Positions 54,601 through 62,745 of a DNA stretch of 64,000 nucleotides are shown piece by piece. Numbering within the stretch: position 1 is the stretch's first letter; every line of letters starts with the position of its first letter. Below the pieces are notes generated by a model that made no database searches, was not told the origin of the DNA, and saw only the letters and a list, made by a program, of their open reading frames with translations. Source of the DNA: Zea mays (lineage: Eukaryota; Streptophyta; Magnoliopsida; Poales; Poaceae); the NCBI RefSeq assembly GCF_902167145.1, contig NC_050097.1, positions 171,894,923-171,958,922 on the forward strand, written 5' to 3'. Both the position numbers and the translations under genes were made by a program.

Positions 54601-57600
54601 CGCCTCGGTCCATGCCCTCTCCGGGCCTTCCTTCGCCCTACTGGAAGAGATCCGGAACGCGACCAGCTCCACCGACGCCGCGCAACATCTTTTCCAGCGC
54701 CTGCAGGAGGGCACCCTTGAAGCGCCTTGGCGTCTGGAGGATGGCCTCTTCCTCCACGGATCTCGCATCTTCGTGCCCGACCATGGGGACCTGCGCCGCC
54801 AGGTGCTCACTTTGGCGCACTCAGCAGGCCATGAGGGTGTTCAGAAAACACTCCACCGCCTTCGTGCCGAGTTCTACATCCCCAGCGATCGCGCCTTGGT
54901 ACAAGAATGGGTACGTACATGCAAAACGTGCCAGAAAAACAAGACCGAGACTCTGCACCCAGCCGGCCTTCTACAACCGCTCGACGTGCCGTCCCAAATA
55001 TGGGCCGACATTTCGATGGACTTCATCGAGGGGCTTCCCAAGGTGGGCGGCAAGGCGGTCATCCTCACGGTGGTCGATCAATTCTCCAAATACGCGCACT
55101 TTATTGCGCTGGGGCATCCTTACACAGCGTCGTCCGTCGCTCGCGCCTTCTTCGACGGCGTCGTCCGGTTACATGGGTTTCCCTCCTCCATCGTCAGCGA
55201 CAGGGATCCCGTGTTCACCGGCCATGTGTGGCGCGATCTCTTCAAGTTAGCCGGTGTCAAGCTGCGCTTAAGCACGGCTTTCCACCCTCAGACGGATGGC
55301 CAATCCGAGGTGGTAAACAAGGTGATAGCCATGTATCTTCGATGTGTGACAGGTGACCGACCGCGCGCTTGGGTGGAATGGTTGCCGTGGGCGGAATATT
55401 GCTACAACACATCCTTTCACACAGCGTTGCGGGCAACCCCCTTTGAGGTGGTCTACGGTCGACCCCCTCCGGCCCTCTTGCCTTACAAGCCAGGGACCGC
55501 ACGGACAGAGACAACGGATGCTCTCCTTCGCAGCCGCGATGAGGTCCTGGCAGAAGTCCGTCAACGTCTTGTTCAAGCACAACAGATCTCCAAGAAGTAT
55601 TACGATGCCACACATCGGGAGATGGAGTTCAAGACCGGTGATTGGGTTTGGTTGCGATTGCTACATCGCACCACCAAGTCCTTGGATCCTCATGCCAAGG
55701 GCAAATTGGGTCCGCGCTATGCGGGACCTTTCCAGGTGCTGGAGCGTATCGGCAGCGTGGCGTATCGTCTACAGCTGCCGGAGGGTGCTCGTATCCACGA
55801 CGTCTTCCACGTGGGCCTCCTGAAAGCCCACAAAGGAGATCCGCCTGCCATGCCGACGCCACTACCACCAATCCAGGATGGGCGACTGCTGCCAGTACCA
55901 GTGACAGCCCTCAAAGCACAGCTGCGCCGTGACATCTGGTATATTCTTATTCAGTGGCAAGGGATGACGCGCGAGGAAGCAACATGGGAACTACTGGCTG
56001 CATTCAAAGACCTCTACCCTGACTTCCAGCTCGAGGACGAGCTGTTTTCGCAGGCAGGGAGAGATGTTATGACCGGCATGCAGTACAAAAGGAAACAGCA
56101 GGCCAGGGGGCATGCGGCAGGAGAAGGGGATCAAGGCTGGGACAGCCAACAGTAATTCAGTAATCCTAGGATCTATTTCCTTTTGAGAGTTTCCTTTTAT
56201 TTAGAGATAAGCTTCCTTTTATTCAGAGAGATTAGTTTCCTTTTATTAAGAGATAAGTTGCCTTCTATTGAGAGAGAGGCTAGTATAAATAGGAGATGTA
56301 AGACAGGAGGAAGGAGCATCAAAGAAATTACCTAGCCGTCTTCCCTGTGGAAGCCGGAACCTGAGCTAGCCTGTTTTCCCACGCCGTGAACACGGCGTCC
56401 CGGCGTCCCTCTCGCCCAGTCCCCCGCCAACCTCCAGCAGTACACCAGTACAGCTTGAGGGAGGTCCCTGGTAGGAATAGGAATCCTATCAGACTCACAT
56501 GTTGATGTTTTCTTTATATATGCCAGTAGCCCAGTACAACAAAATTTGACTTGACCCATGTTAATGATCACTTCCCTGGTTAATCATGTGCATGTGCACA
56601 TGTCTTTGGGAATTAGGGCTGTTTAGTTTGCTGCCTAAGGCGCCACAATGTGCCTAACTTTTCTGCCTAAGCTTAGTTCTTCAATTCTAGTGACTAAGCT
56701 TAGGTAGATTGTGGCGTCTTATGTAGGAAATCAAACATGCCCTAGATCCTGAGGGCAAACTACCTAATTCTCTTCGTTTTTTGGGACAAGTGATTCTTAT
56801 CTTCTGATCCTTGCTGCTAGTTCAGTTTCATACTTTCTATTACATATTACATCAGCTCTCTATTGAACAATGAACACACACTCATTCACCATTTTATATG
56901 TATTTATCTGCTATTGGGATAAGCTTTCTGAGGCTATTTATTTTCGATACTTATCTATATTGCATCTCTCTATCCTGTCTATTCACTAGGCTTCCTAGAT
57001 TTTGTTCTGATCCATTAAGATATTTCATTTTGCCTTTGTAATTCAGTATTCATAATCTGATGCCATCTTACTAACTTTTCACAGGTTGCTACTGGTCTAA
57101 GTTTTACTGTGATTCTTACTAGGGATGGACAAGTATATACTTGTGGAAGTAATACGCATGGCCAACTTGGTCATGGTGACACCATAGACAGGGCCACTCC
57201 AAAGCTTATTGAATTGTTTGAAGGCTCCACTCCGGTGGTGCAGATTGCAGCCGGTGCAAGCTACACGTTTGCTGTAACAGATGATGGAACAGTTCATTCC
57301 TTTGGGTCTTGTACTAATTTCTGCCTTGGACATGGGGATCAGCATGATGAACTTCTTCCACGTGCAATCCAATCATTTAAGTGGAGAAACATTCATGTAG
57401 TCCGTGTTTCTGCTGGAGATGAGCATGCCGTGGCTCTTGATGCACTAGGATATGTAAGTCTATATTGCCCTGTTTGCATTCCAAATATATATTGTTAATG
57501 ATTGTTCTCGTGGGAAGGGCAGGTCTGGTGCAGTGGCGAGAGGTATCTCACTGAGTCACCAGTCGTGGGTTTTTCGAAGCAGTCTCTCCACATTTGCGGG

Positions 57601-58402
57601 TGAAGGCTTGCCTCAGTTTATCCCTTTCTCAGACCACTTATGTGGGAGCCTCCGGTACTGGGTCTGCCCTTTTTTTTTCTGTCTAGGCATAATAATAATT
57701 ATGAAGTCTGAACTTCACAGGTTTATACATGGGGCAAAGGATACTGTGGAGCCTTAGGCCATGGTGATGAGAATGATAAAACTAGCCCAGAATTGATCAG
57801 CAGCTTGAAGGGCCAAGTTGCTGTGCAGGTCTGTTGCACATACTGGCAAGGAAGATATTTAGCAAGCACTTTGGAATATAGTTAAACAAAAGTGGCATTG
57901 CAGATTATTATTTTTAGAAGTTTTAAATCAATTATTCTATACAGTAAAGAAATATGAGATACTAACTTCTTGGTCTCTAATTAAAGGGCCATTGCTATTC
58001 ACACACGTGTTACTAATCATTTCCATGTCTGAAACATTTCATGTTTTCTTATTTTTTTAGGTATGTGCAAGGAAGAGAAAGACATTTGTTCTCACGGACA
58101 AGGGCTCAGTTGTTGCATTTGGATGGATGGGCTTTGGGAGCTTAGGGTTTCCCGACCGAGGACCGTTGGACAAAGTAATGAGGCCCCGCGCTCTTGAGAG
58201 CCTGCAGGATCACTACGTCTCCCAAATAAGCACCGGACTGTACCACACTGTTGCAGTGACAAGTAAGGGCATTGTGTTCGGGTTTGGGGACAATGAGAGA
58301 GCCCAACTTGGGCAGGAGTACATTCGTGGGTGCTTAAAACCTACTGAGATAATGTTCCAAAAGAGCATGGAAGACATACCGATTGCGGCGCCTAGTGGTT
58401 GA
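48608..58402 (+). CDS. F-box protein with RCC1 repeats (six exons)
   Basis: Exons 48608-48919, 50243-50452, 50548-50658, 57085-57453, 57721-57828 and 58061-58402, all phase 0 with GT-AG introns, give 483 aa. Exon 1 carries an F-box-like region (about 9-60; FPIEELPGHLIGEVL, then DLARLEATCRALRPLA). Exons 2-6 encode a run of RCC1 repeats with signatures such as YSCGSSLCGVLGHG, YTCGSNTHGQLGHGD, YTWGKGYCGALGHGDEND and FGFGDNERAQLGQ, enough for a beta-propeller. By family knowledge an F-box would link to an SCF ubiquitin ligase through SKP1 and the propeller would bind a partner; the target is unknown. Start: the first ATG in good context before the F-box. Intron 3 is 6,426 bp because of a chromovirus; removing that element plus one TSD leaves about 0.8 kb. 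Introns 1 and 4 hold SINE/MITE-like insertions. Coding exons look intact. Confidence 0.9.
49525..49740. mobile_element. MITE-like foldback in intron 1
   Basis: The ends CCAGAACACCTCTAAAACTAAT and the inverse of ATTAGTTCTAGAGGTTTGG match in inverted orientation over about 16-18 positions, with inner self-complementary ATTAGTT-type segments. Target duplication not resolved. Confidence 0.5.
49765..50013 (-). mobile_element. SINE-like insertion in intron 1
   Basis: Flanked by the 7-bp direct repeat GGCTTAT (49758-49764 and 50014-50020). On the minus strand it starts near a tRNA-like A box (TTGGTTAGGTGG) and ends in an AT-rich tail. About 249 bp. The B box is unclear, so another short non-autonomous element is possible. 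Confidence 0.5.
50875..51293 (+). repeat. 5' LTR of chromovirus
   Basis: 419 bp, TGTTATGACC to CCTATCA. TATAAATA near 51094. U3 carries about four degenerate repeats of TTTCCTTTTATT(N)AGAGA at 50985-51090. A CACGCCGTGAACACGGCG inverted motif lies in the R/U5 part. Confidence 0.93.
51297..51306 (+). other. primer-binding site of chromovirus
   Basis: TGGTATCAGC starts three bases after the LTR, a tRNA-Met-type site. The start codon of the polyprotein follows at 51308. Confidence 0.8.
51308..56155 (+). CDS. Gag-Pol polyprotein of Reina-like chromovirus
   Basis: One frame of 1,615 aa starting MSSDPPFTS directly after the primer site; an in-frame ATG at 51257 lies inside the LTR and is unlikely to be used. 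Domains: Pro/Ser-rich N-terminus (1-200); retrotransposon Gag core (about 215-375; YDGTVDPLNWINQCEQFF); an atypical zinc knuckle CYNCDEPYVRGHVC (about 418); protease LLDSGSTTNFI (about 510); reverse transcriptase (LDLRSGYHQVRM, FVLVFFDDILIYS); RNase H (FTVDCDASGVGFGAVL, RTDHYSLKFLL); integrase with HHCC finger (HEGVQKTLHRL...CKTCQKNK) and core (WADISMDFIEGLP, VSDRDPVFTG); C-terminal chromodomain (ILIQWQGMTREEATWELL). Chromodomains steer integration to particular chromatin. The last 30 codons lie within the 3' LTR. No stops or frameshifts, so it is potentially active. Confidence 0.93.
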   Translation: MSSDPPFTSHPPPPSPSTVPGPSTTISPPVSTTPTPILTLESVATAVHDLSRSMAAMQDFLLRSMYSQPAPSPTIPPPQPPLYALPHTGATTTQGVPIHMLSMPASPSPIPSYAMASMGAPQYTMTTSPTPPGAAGMPLPAMFHAPYGTGANFGGVDGLGPYGSVQGGRGQFEGAMSHDTAPPPQGQGPGFGPQPPRFYKLDFPTYDGTVDPLNWINQCEQFFRGQRTPASDRTWLASYHLTGAAQTWYYALEQDEGMPAWDRFRELCTLRFGPAVRGTRLSELARLPFISTVHDYAERFNAVLCHAHNLSASQKAELFVGGLPDHIRIDVELREPQNLQTTMHLARAFERRAAGPGAFPPVRGGRSSSRPPPSGPPRQPHGLPSSGSTPSTGSSTPTRQFRRLTPAEQMERRRQGLCYNCDEPYVRGHVCQRLFYLESADYVDDTFTPEDHAGAVNHGEPGHPTVPGADAMQDSDPPPTVSLHAIAGVRTEQAMLLSVIIHGHRVVALLDSGSTTNFINVDIMHRLKLATKPRPTLRVMVANGERVPCQGVARNVEIAINAEAFCVNCYDINLGEFDLILGVEFLSTLGPILWNFKDMCMSFTRASRSVRWTGLCSRRGQAHTPTSCAIPSTPGQPLMDRLLQQFEVVFTEPAGLPPPRPYDHRIHLLPGTPPVAVRPYRYPQLQKDELERQCAAMLAQGIIRPSTSPFSAPVLLVRKHDNSWRFCIDFRALNAKTSKDKFPIPVVEELLDELHGARYFTKLDLRSGYHQVRMHPDDIAKTAFRTHQGHYEFLVMPFGLSNAPATFQALMNDVLRPYLRRFVLVFFDDILIYSATWAEHLQHLGVVLNALRAHHLHVKRSKCSFGEKSVAYLGHVISAEGVAMDTAKVVAVSTWPTPSSARGLRGFLGLAGYYRKFIRDFGTIAAPLTRLLRRDAFTWDEEATTAFQALKTALTSGPVLQMPDFDKCFTVDCDASGVGFGAVLHQGARPLAFFSRPFAPRHMKLAAYERELIGLVQAVRHWRPYLWGRYFRVRTDHYSLKFLLDQRLSTVPHHQWLNKLFGFDFDVEYRPGRLNTVADALSRRDEVSPSSTLSSEGAASVHALSGPSFALLEEIRNATSSTDAAQHLFQRLQEGTLEAPWRLEDGLFLHGSRIFVPDHGDLRRQVLTLAHSAGHEGVQKTLHRLRAEFYIPSDRALVQEWVRTCKTCQKNKTETLHPAGLLQPLDVPSQIWADISMDFIEGLPKVGGKAVILTVVDQFSKYAHFIALGHPYTASSVARAFFDGVVRLHGFPSSIVSDRDPVFTGHVWRDLFKLAGVKLRLSTAFHPQTDGQSEVVNKVIAMYLRCVTGDRPRAWVEWLPWAEYCYNTSFHTALRATPFEVVYGRPPPALLPYKPGTARTETTDALLRSRDEVLAEVRQRLVQAQQISKKYYDATHREMEFKTGDWVWLRLLHRTTKSLDPHAKGKLGPRYAGPFQVLERIGSVAYRLQLPEGARIHDVFHVGLLKAHKGDPPAMPTPLPPIQDGRLLPVPVTALKAQLRRDIWYILIQWQGMTREEATWELLAAFKDLYPDFQLEDELFSQAGRDVMTGMQYKRKQQARGHAAGEGDQGWDSQQ
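56065..56491 (+). repeat. 3' LTR of chromovirus
   Basis: 427 bp, preceded by a purine-rich CAGGCAGGGAGAGA tract. Contains the end of the polyprotein ORF (TAA at 56153-56155). The 8-bp duplication CGGCGTCC at about 56394-56409 is absent from the left LTR. Confidence 0.93.
56614..56745. mobile_element. foldback MITE in intron 3
   Basis: Outer ends GGGCTGTTTAGTTTG and the inverse of AAATCAAACATGCCC; inner arms CCTAAGGCGCCACAATGTGCC and the inverse of a GATTGTGGCGTCTTA-type stretch. About 130 bp, strongly self-complementary. The TTA before the element fits a PIF/Harbinger-type target but the right flank reads CTA, so this is uncertain. Confidence 0.65.
57517..57679 (+). mobile_element. tRNA-derived SINE in intron 4
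   Basis: Starts GGGCAGGTCTGGTGCAGTGG (A-box region), then a B-box-like GTGGGTTTTTCGAAGCAG, and ends CTGGGTCTGCCC followed by a T run. This arrangement is typical of grass SINEs. Target duplication not resolved. Confidence 0.68.
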
Positions 58403-58840
58403 CTTGAATGCCATCATTTTGGACACTGTTGCCTACATGTGTTGTATTTATATCGGAATTCTTGTCGGCAAGTGTATTTTATACTTCGTGCTTTGTGAGT
58501 AATCTGGGTGAACGGGGGAAAGACGGAAGTGGTTGGAATTGGAGGACAGTGTTGTGTAGCCAAAGAAGCATATAGTTTAGTAACGTGTAATGTATCGAAT
58601 AATTCAACCCACCATTTTTCTTCTGTACAAAATTTATTGGTGTGTTTGTATTTTTTTCTCTCTTGTCCCCTTCATGTTTTCTTGGTTCTGTGCTAGCAAC
58701 TGTTGAGTAAATAGCGTTTGCTCCCCTGGAACTTGTTATATTAGTGCCTAATCTTGCTAGTTTCTATCGCCTTCAACAATGTCAATTCGTCATCACTGTT
58801 TTCAATTATGCATATCATTATACTATTGGAAATTGCTTGC
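58403..58840 (+). other. 3' UTR and flank of F-box/RCC1 gene
   Basis: AT-rich after the stop. No coding potential. A precise poly(A) site cannot be given. Confidence 0.45.
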
Positions 58841-58844
58841 GTTG

Positions 58845-59220
58845 GCAGCCGAAAGATGTTTTATTGGTGATGCTTGGAAGGCATTGGACAACTTCGATCC
58901 AGAATTTGTTGGAAGACATTGGACAGCTTCGATCCAGAATTTGCTAGAGATACTAGAAGTGTTCATCAACTGACAATTTCACATCTTATAGTACGAACGC
59001 AAGCTTGTACTCTTGTTTGCTGGTGTTTGTGTTTATCATGCTGTACAATCTACCGCCCAAGCTAGCCATGAAAGAGCAATTTATGTTTCTTGCACTTGTT
59101 ATTCCAGGCCTCGAGCATTCAGGGCTAGAGTTGAACATACACATGTGGCTTTTAATCGAAGAACTAAAACAGTTATGGATAGGTGAGGAGAATACATATG
59201 ACAATTATAGTTATGGTCAG
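58845..59220 (+). pseudogene. CACTA (En/Spm) TNP2-type transposase fragment
   Basis: Pieces read GDAWKALDNFDPEF and FARDTRSVH, then, after a gap with frame change, YNLPPKLAMKEQFMFLALVI, PGLEHSGLELNIHMWLLIEE, LKQLW and ENTYD. These follow the order of the plant TNP2-like transposase core (GEAWKHFD...PEFA.DPRNVR, YNLPPWMCMK, LIPGP...PLIEELKELW). The D-containing strand block and the C-terminal half are absent, and frames shift, so it is a relic. A 34-bp stretch (GGAAGGCATTGGACA to CCAGAATTTG) is duplicated in tandem at 58878-58945, specific to this copy. No CACTA termini were found nearby, so the element boundaries are unknown. Confidence 0.75.
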
Positions 59221-60294
59221 TACATGATCTGCTGGCCTATGGCCTTTGGGGCGCCTGGTGTGTACATGGTTAGATTAGGTGCAAGGGTTAACTTCTTCCA
59301 AAGATATGAACAAGGGTTTATCAGTGTATAGGATGGGCAACCGAAGATGAGATTCCCAAAGAACGTTTAAGCAAGGAAAGGAGGGCTAGATAGCATTTCA
59401 GACTAAGGATTACATCCTACAACCCAATATGGCTTTGACACCACTTAAAGCGCACGGACCCAAAGATCAGCGCAAACCACAATGTATTGAATAAGCAAAA
59501 CGTAGTTTTCGATACAATACATCATAAGTCAAGTGGAACCAGATACATACAAAGCTTCTAATGAAAAACTAAAGATTACAACGGCATCGGCCATACGATT
59601 ATCTCTATCGTAGTCAACAAGATGATAATGAGAACCAACAAGGTGTGAAGACGATCCTGTCCTCCATGGCTCCACTATGACACAACCTGGACGCGGATAT
59701 GATCCTACTCGAAGTCCTCTGGCATGAAGTCGGGATCCTCTAGAGGGTAGCAACAATGGTTGAGTACAAAACATACTCAACAAGCTCCACCTTGCCAATG
59801 CAACACAAGTACCTCATCTAGAGACACTCTCATCTAGCTCATAAGATAGCTCATCTAGCTATAAGGATCACACTGTAACTCGCCAAATCCGTGAGCATGA
59901 ACCTTTCGAAAGAATTAGTACACTCCATAGAGGTCGTACACTGCACCACATGCTCGAGGTAGGTTCCAGTGAGTGGGAAAATAAAAATCAACACCCAGCC
60001 ATAGTGAACTCAGTCATGCCACCTTTATACCTAGATCATGTCCACTCTCAGTCTACACCCATGCACAAAGCTATCCATCGAGAGCAATACATCGAGCTAA
60101 CTAGTGGGATTAGGTTATGCCTTGCCAACATAGAAACGCATGGTCGCACTAAAGTAAGCTAGCTAAGATGTCAAAACAGACCATCATTAGGCTCTACCGT
60201 GGCAGTCCCACATACTAGATTCTCACAAGTAATCCGCTCAAGCTTAACACTAAGATAGCCCTCGACACAAGTCTGTCACCACAATAGCGCTTTC
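59221..60294. other. probable old LTR relic, interrupted by the TRIM
   Basis: No genes. The 59450-60294 stretch has the style of the U5 side of a Gypsy LTR on the minus strand (ACTCAACAAGCTCC and neighbouring segments). It resumes after the TRIM at 61160 up to about 61265. Family not identified. Confidence 0.35.
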
Positions 60295-60299
60295 CAACC

Positions 60300-60430
60300 T
60301 GTTAGATTGTGTGTGTGAGTGTGTGTGGGCCAGCGCCACTGTTGGGCTGCCGGCCCATTAGGGTTAGGGTTGAGTCTCTATATATATGTGCTCCATCTCC
60401 TATCAATACATCCACTTTCATATTCCTACA
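60300..60430 (+). repeat. left terminal repeat of TRIM
   Basis: 131 bp, with a TG microsatellite near its start and TATATATAT at 60380-60388. Confidence 0.9.
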
Positions 60431-61029
60431 TGGTATCAGAGGATTAGGGTTTCCTCACTTCTTTCCCCAGCCGCCACCCCACCTCTGCCCTAGGCACGAC
60501 TTCCGCGCCGCCGCCCCGACAGGCTCATCCTTCCCTCCCGGGGCGGCTCCTCTCTAGCCGCCGGCTCCCAGCCCTCCTAGGCCGGCGAGCCTCCCTGCGC
60601 GAGATGTCCTGGAGCTCGGTTCCTGCCACCTCCCCTCGTGCGCTAGGCGCTGGCGCACACGCTCCTGGGGGCGGCCTCCCTCCCCTACGCCGCCAGGGCT
60701 CCTCCTCCCCGGCCTTGAACCGCCGTCGGACCTCCCTGCACCGGCCGCGCGCTCCCCCTCCCTCCCCTACGCCGACGCGAACAACAGAGGAGGTTTCTGT
60801 TGCGTGTCTCCCAACCGCGTGTCTCCCAACCGCGACCACCTCGACTTCGGCTACCTCGACATCTAGGGGCTATCGTCTTCTTGGAGCACACACCGGTCTC
60901 TACTCCAGCCGTAACATTCGCACCATCACGACGCTGCGACTGCGGGGGAATTTCAACTCGTAGGCTCCTACCTTCGGCCTCTACTCCAGTCTCATCGTGT
61001 GTGGTACCCTCGTTGTGACTGCGGGGGGA

Positions 61030-61154
61030 TATTAGACTGTGTGTGTGTGTGGGCCGGCGCCACTATTGGGCTGCCGACCCATTAGGGTTAGGGTTGAGTC
61101 TCTCTATATATGTACTCCGTCTCCTATCAATACATCCACTTTCATATTCCTACA
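61030..61154 (+). repeat. right terminal repeat of TRIM
   Basis: 125 bp. Differs from the left repeat by several substitutions and the microsatellite length. Confidence 0.9.
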
Positions 61155-61265
61155 CAACCAACACTGTCCCAGTTCTCACATCATAAAGCTAGCACTGCTA
61201 GACTCAAACCTCAAGGTCTACCATCATCCTTACGATAACAACATGTATAACAATGCATACAAGGT

Positions 61266-61690
61266 TAAGATGGCAATTTTCCCCACGGTGGTGGATTCGC
61301 GCAGGACACGACCCGAACGGTATGGGGATAAAAATTCCCCCACGGGAAGGTGGGGCGGGGACCTAAAACTTAACGTCGGGGTGAGGATAAAAATTCTCTC
61401 ATGGGGATATGATGGGGACCCAAATTAGGAGTTAGACTCTCCCTCACATGGTCTATGAAGGTCAAATTTAATAAATCTTCTCACTATGACCTCATATAAA
61501 GATGCAAATTCCTCATTCACTAACCTCAACCATTTTTTATTCAGTTACTGCTTGCCCACATGATAATCCTTGTTTATTTGTGTATATTATAATATTTGTA
61601 CTCAACAATTGATCCCCACGGGTTCCTCGCGGGGATCGGGTCCCTGGCGAGGACGGGGACATGTACAAGGATGAAAACCTCCCTGAAAGG
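61266..61690. repeat. G-rich GGGGA-type dispersed repeat
   Basis: Ends rich in CCCCACGG and GGGGACGGGGAC-type words (GGCAATTTTCCCCACGG at the start; GGGGATCGGGTCC and GACGGGGACATG at the end) around an AT-rich middle. Resembles a common plant dispersed repeat. Class uncertain. Confidence 0.4.
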
Positions 61691-62745
61691 ATTACTATAC
61701 GAGGCGTGATGGAGGGGGTGAATTAGGACTTATTTTTCTCGCTAATATAGGTCACACATAATTCTCCTAAACAAAACCTATGCAAATAATCTTAAACAAT
61801 AATGTGCAAACTAGGTTTCGTCTAAGTGTTGCTGTCTCTACCTCAAAATGAGTTATGCAATCTAAGTTCCAATCCTGTATTCTAAAGTAGTTCCAATCCT
61901 GTATTCTCTCCGATACATGGTGGTGTGGCGACCACACCACAAACTCGGTTGGTGTGGCCTCATAAGACTCTCTCACCACTCGGTACAATATTACAATGAC
62001 TCGTGAAAGAGCCGAGGGTTTTAGTGGGTTTTCTAACCTCACTCACACACCTAGGAACAAACCTAGAGAAAGCGCTAAAGAGGTCTAACTAACCTAAGCA
62101 CTTCGCAAAAGCACCTACACTAATCACCAAGTGATTCTATTAAGCACTTCGGTGTTTGGAGCTTTAGACATGTGTCTCTTCACTTGGGCAATCTTTTTGA
62201 GCTCTCCACACCTTCAAATAGCCAGCTATGTGGGTATATATAGTGCCAACCCACAATTGTAACCATTGGAGGAATGCAACTTTTCTGCATCGCATCTAAC
62301 CGGTCCGGTGCCCTCCACGTCAGCTAGCCGTTGGTTGGTTGATAGATTCTCTACAACAGTACAGAGGTCTGGTGTGCCATCGGACCAGTCCGGAGATCGA
62401 CACGTCAAATGACCATTGATTACTAGTCGTTGGACCAGACCGGTCCGGATAGCTAGATGACCGAGAGCCGATTTGCAGTGCTCTTTGTGTAACCGATCCG
62501 TTGTGCCAGCCGACAACCCATTTCTTGAATTTTTCTATTTTCTTTGTTTAGGCTCTTTTGGTCTTGTGTCTTAGACTTGTGCTAAGTATTTGAGAGTCTT
62601 CTATTAGTCTTTTTAAGTCTTCTTTTGAGATGTTGCATCCTTAAAATCTTAGTCCAATTAAGTTTGCATCCTGTGAACCAACAAACACAAACACTTGCAA
62701 ATAAATTAGTCCAAATGTTATATTGATCATCAAACATCAAAAACA
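61691..62745 (-). repeat. degenerate SIRE-type Copia LTR relic
   Basis: On the plus strand it starts with GGAGGGGGTGAATTAGG, the mirror of the LTR 3' end in the other Copia elements (GAGGGGGGTGAATAG), and runs through a minus-strand TATA region near 62233-62245. U3-side words such as CCGGTCCGGTG, CGGACCAGTCCGG and ACCAGACCGGTCCGG (62298-62450) look like decayed forms of the CCGGAC-N-GTCCGG palindrome. No internal region is attached, so it is a solo or truncated LTR of another family. Confidence 0.55.

Larger units (their letters stand above)
50875..56491 (+). mobile_element. complete Reina-like Gypsy chromovirus in intron 3
   Basis: 5,617 bp: LTR 50875-51293, primer site, one long ORF, LTR 56065-56491, with perfect target duplication GACTC (50870-50874 and 56492-56496). 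The LTRs differ at three bases plus one extra copy of an 8-bp CGGCGTCC unit in the right LTR, so the insertion is young. Order gag, protease, RT, RNase H, integrase, chromodomain defines a Ty3/Gypsy chromovirus; the short LTRs and compact size fit the Reina clade. It has the same orientation as the host gene and lies wholly in intron 3. All catalytic motifs are intact, so it may be autonomous. Confidence 0.93.
60300..61154 (+). mobile_element. TRIM (terminal-repeat retrotransposon in miniature), complete
   Basis: 855 bp with terminal repeats 60300-60430 and 61030-61154, flanked by the perfect duplication CAACC (60295-60299 and 61155-61159). The left repeat starts TGTTAGATTGTG and ends ATTCCTACA. 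TGGTATCAGAGG (tRNA-Met-type primer site) follows at 60431, and GCGGGGGGA (polypurine) precedes the right repeat. The internal 0.6 kb is GC-rich with accidental open frames only, so it is non-autonomous, probably a deletion derivative of a Copia family. The right repeat has mutated TATTAG at its start. Confidence 0.9.

Noticed and set aside
51525..55935. Many antisense and +1/+2 frames over the chromovirus
   Set aside because: Shadows of one 1,615-aa frame in GC-rich codons; none has domain motifs.
60525..60963. Pro/Ser-rich frames inside the TRIM as a captured gene
   Set aside because: Frames are open on both strands because of GC-rich, low-complexity sequence. No motif is recognisable.
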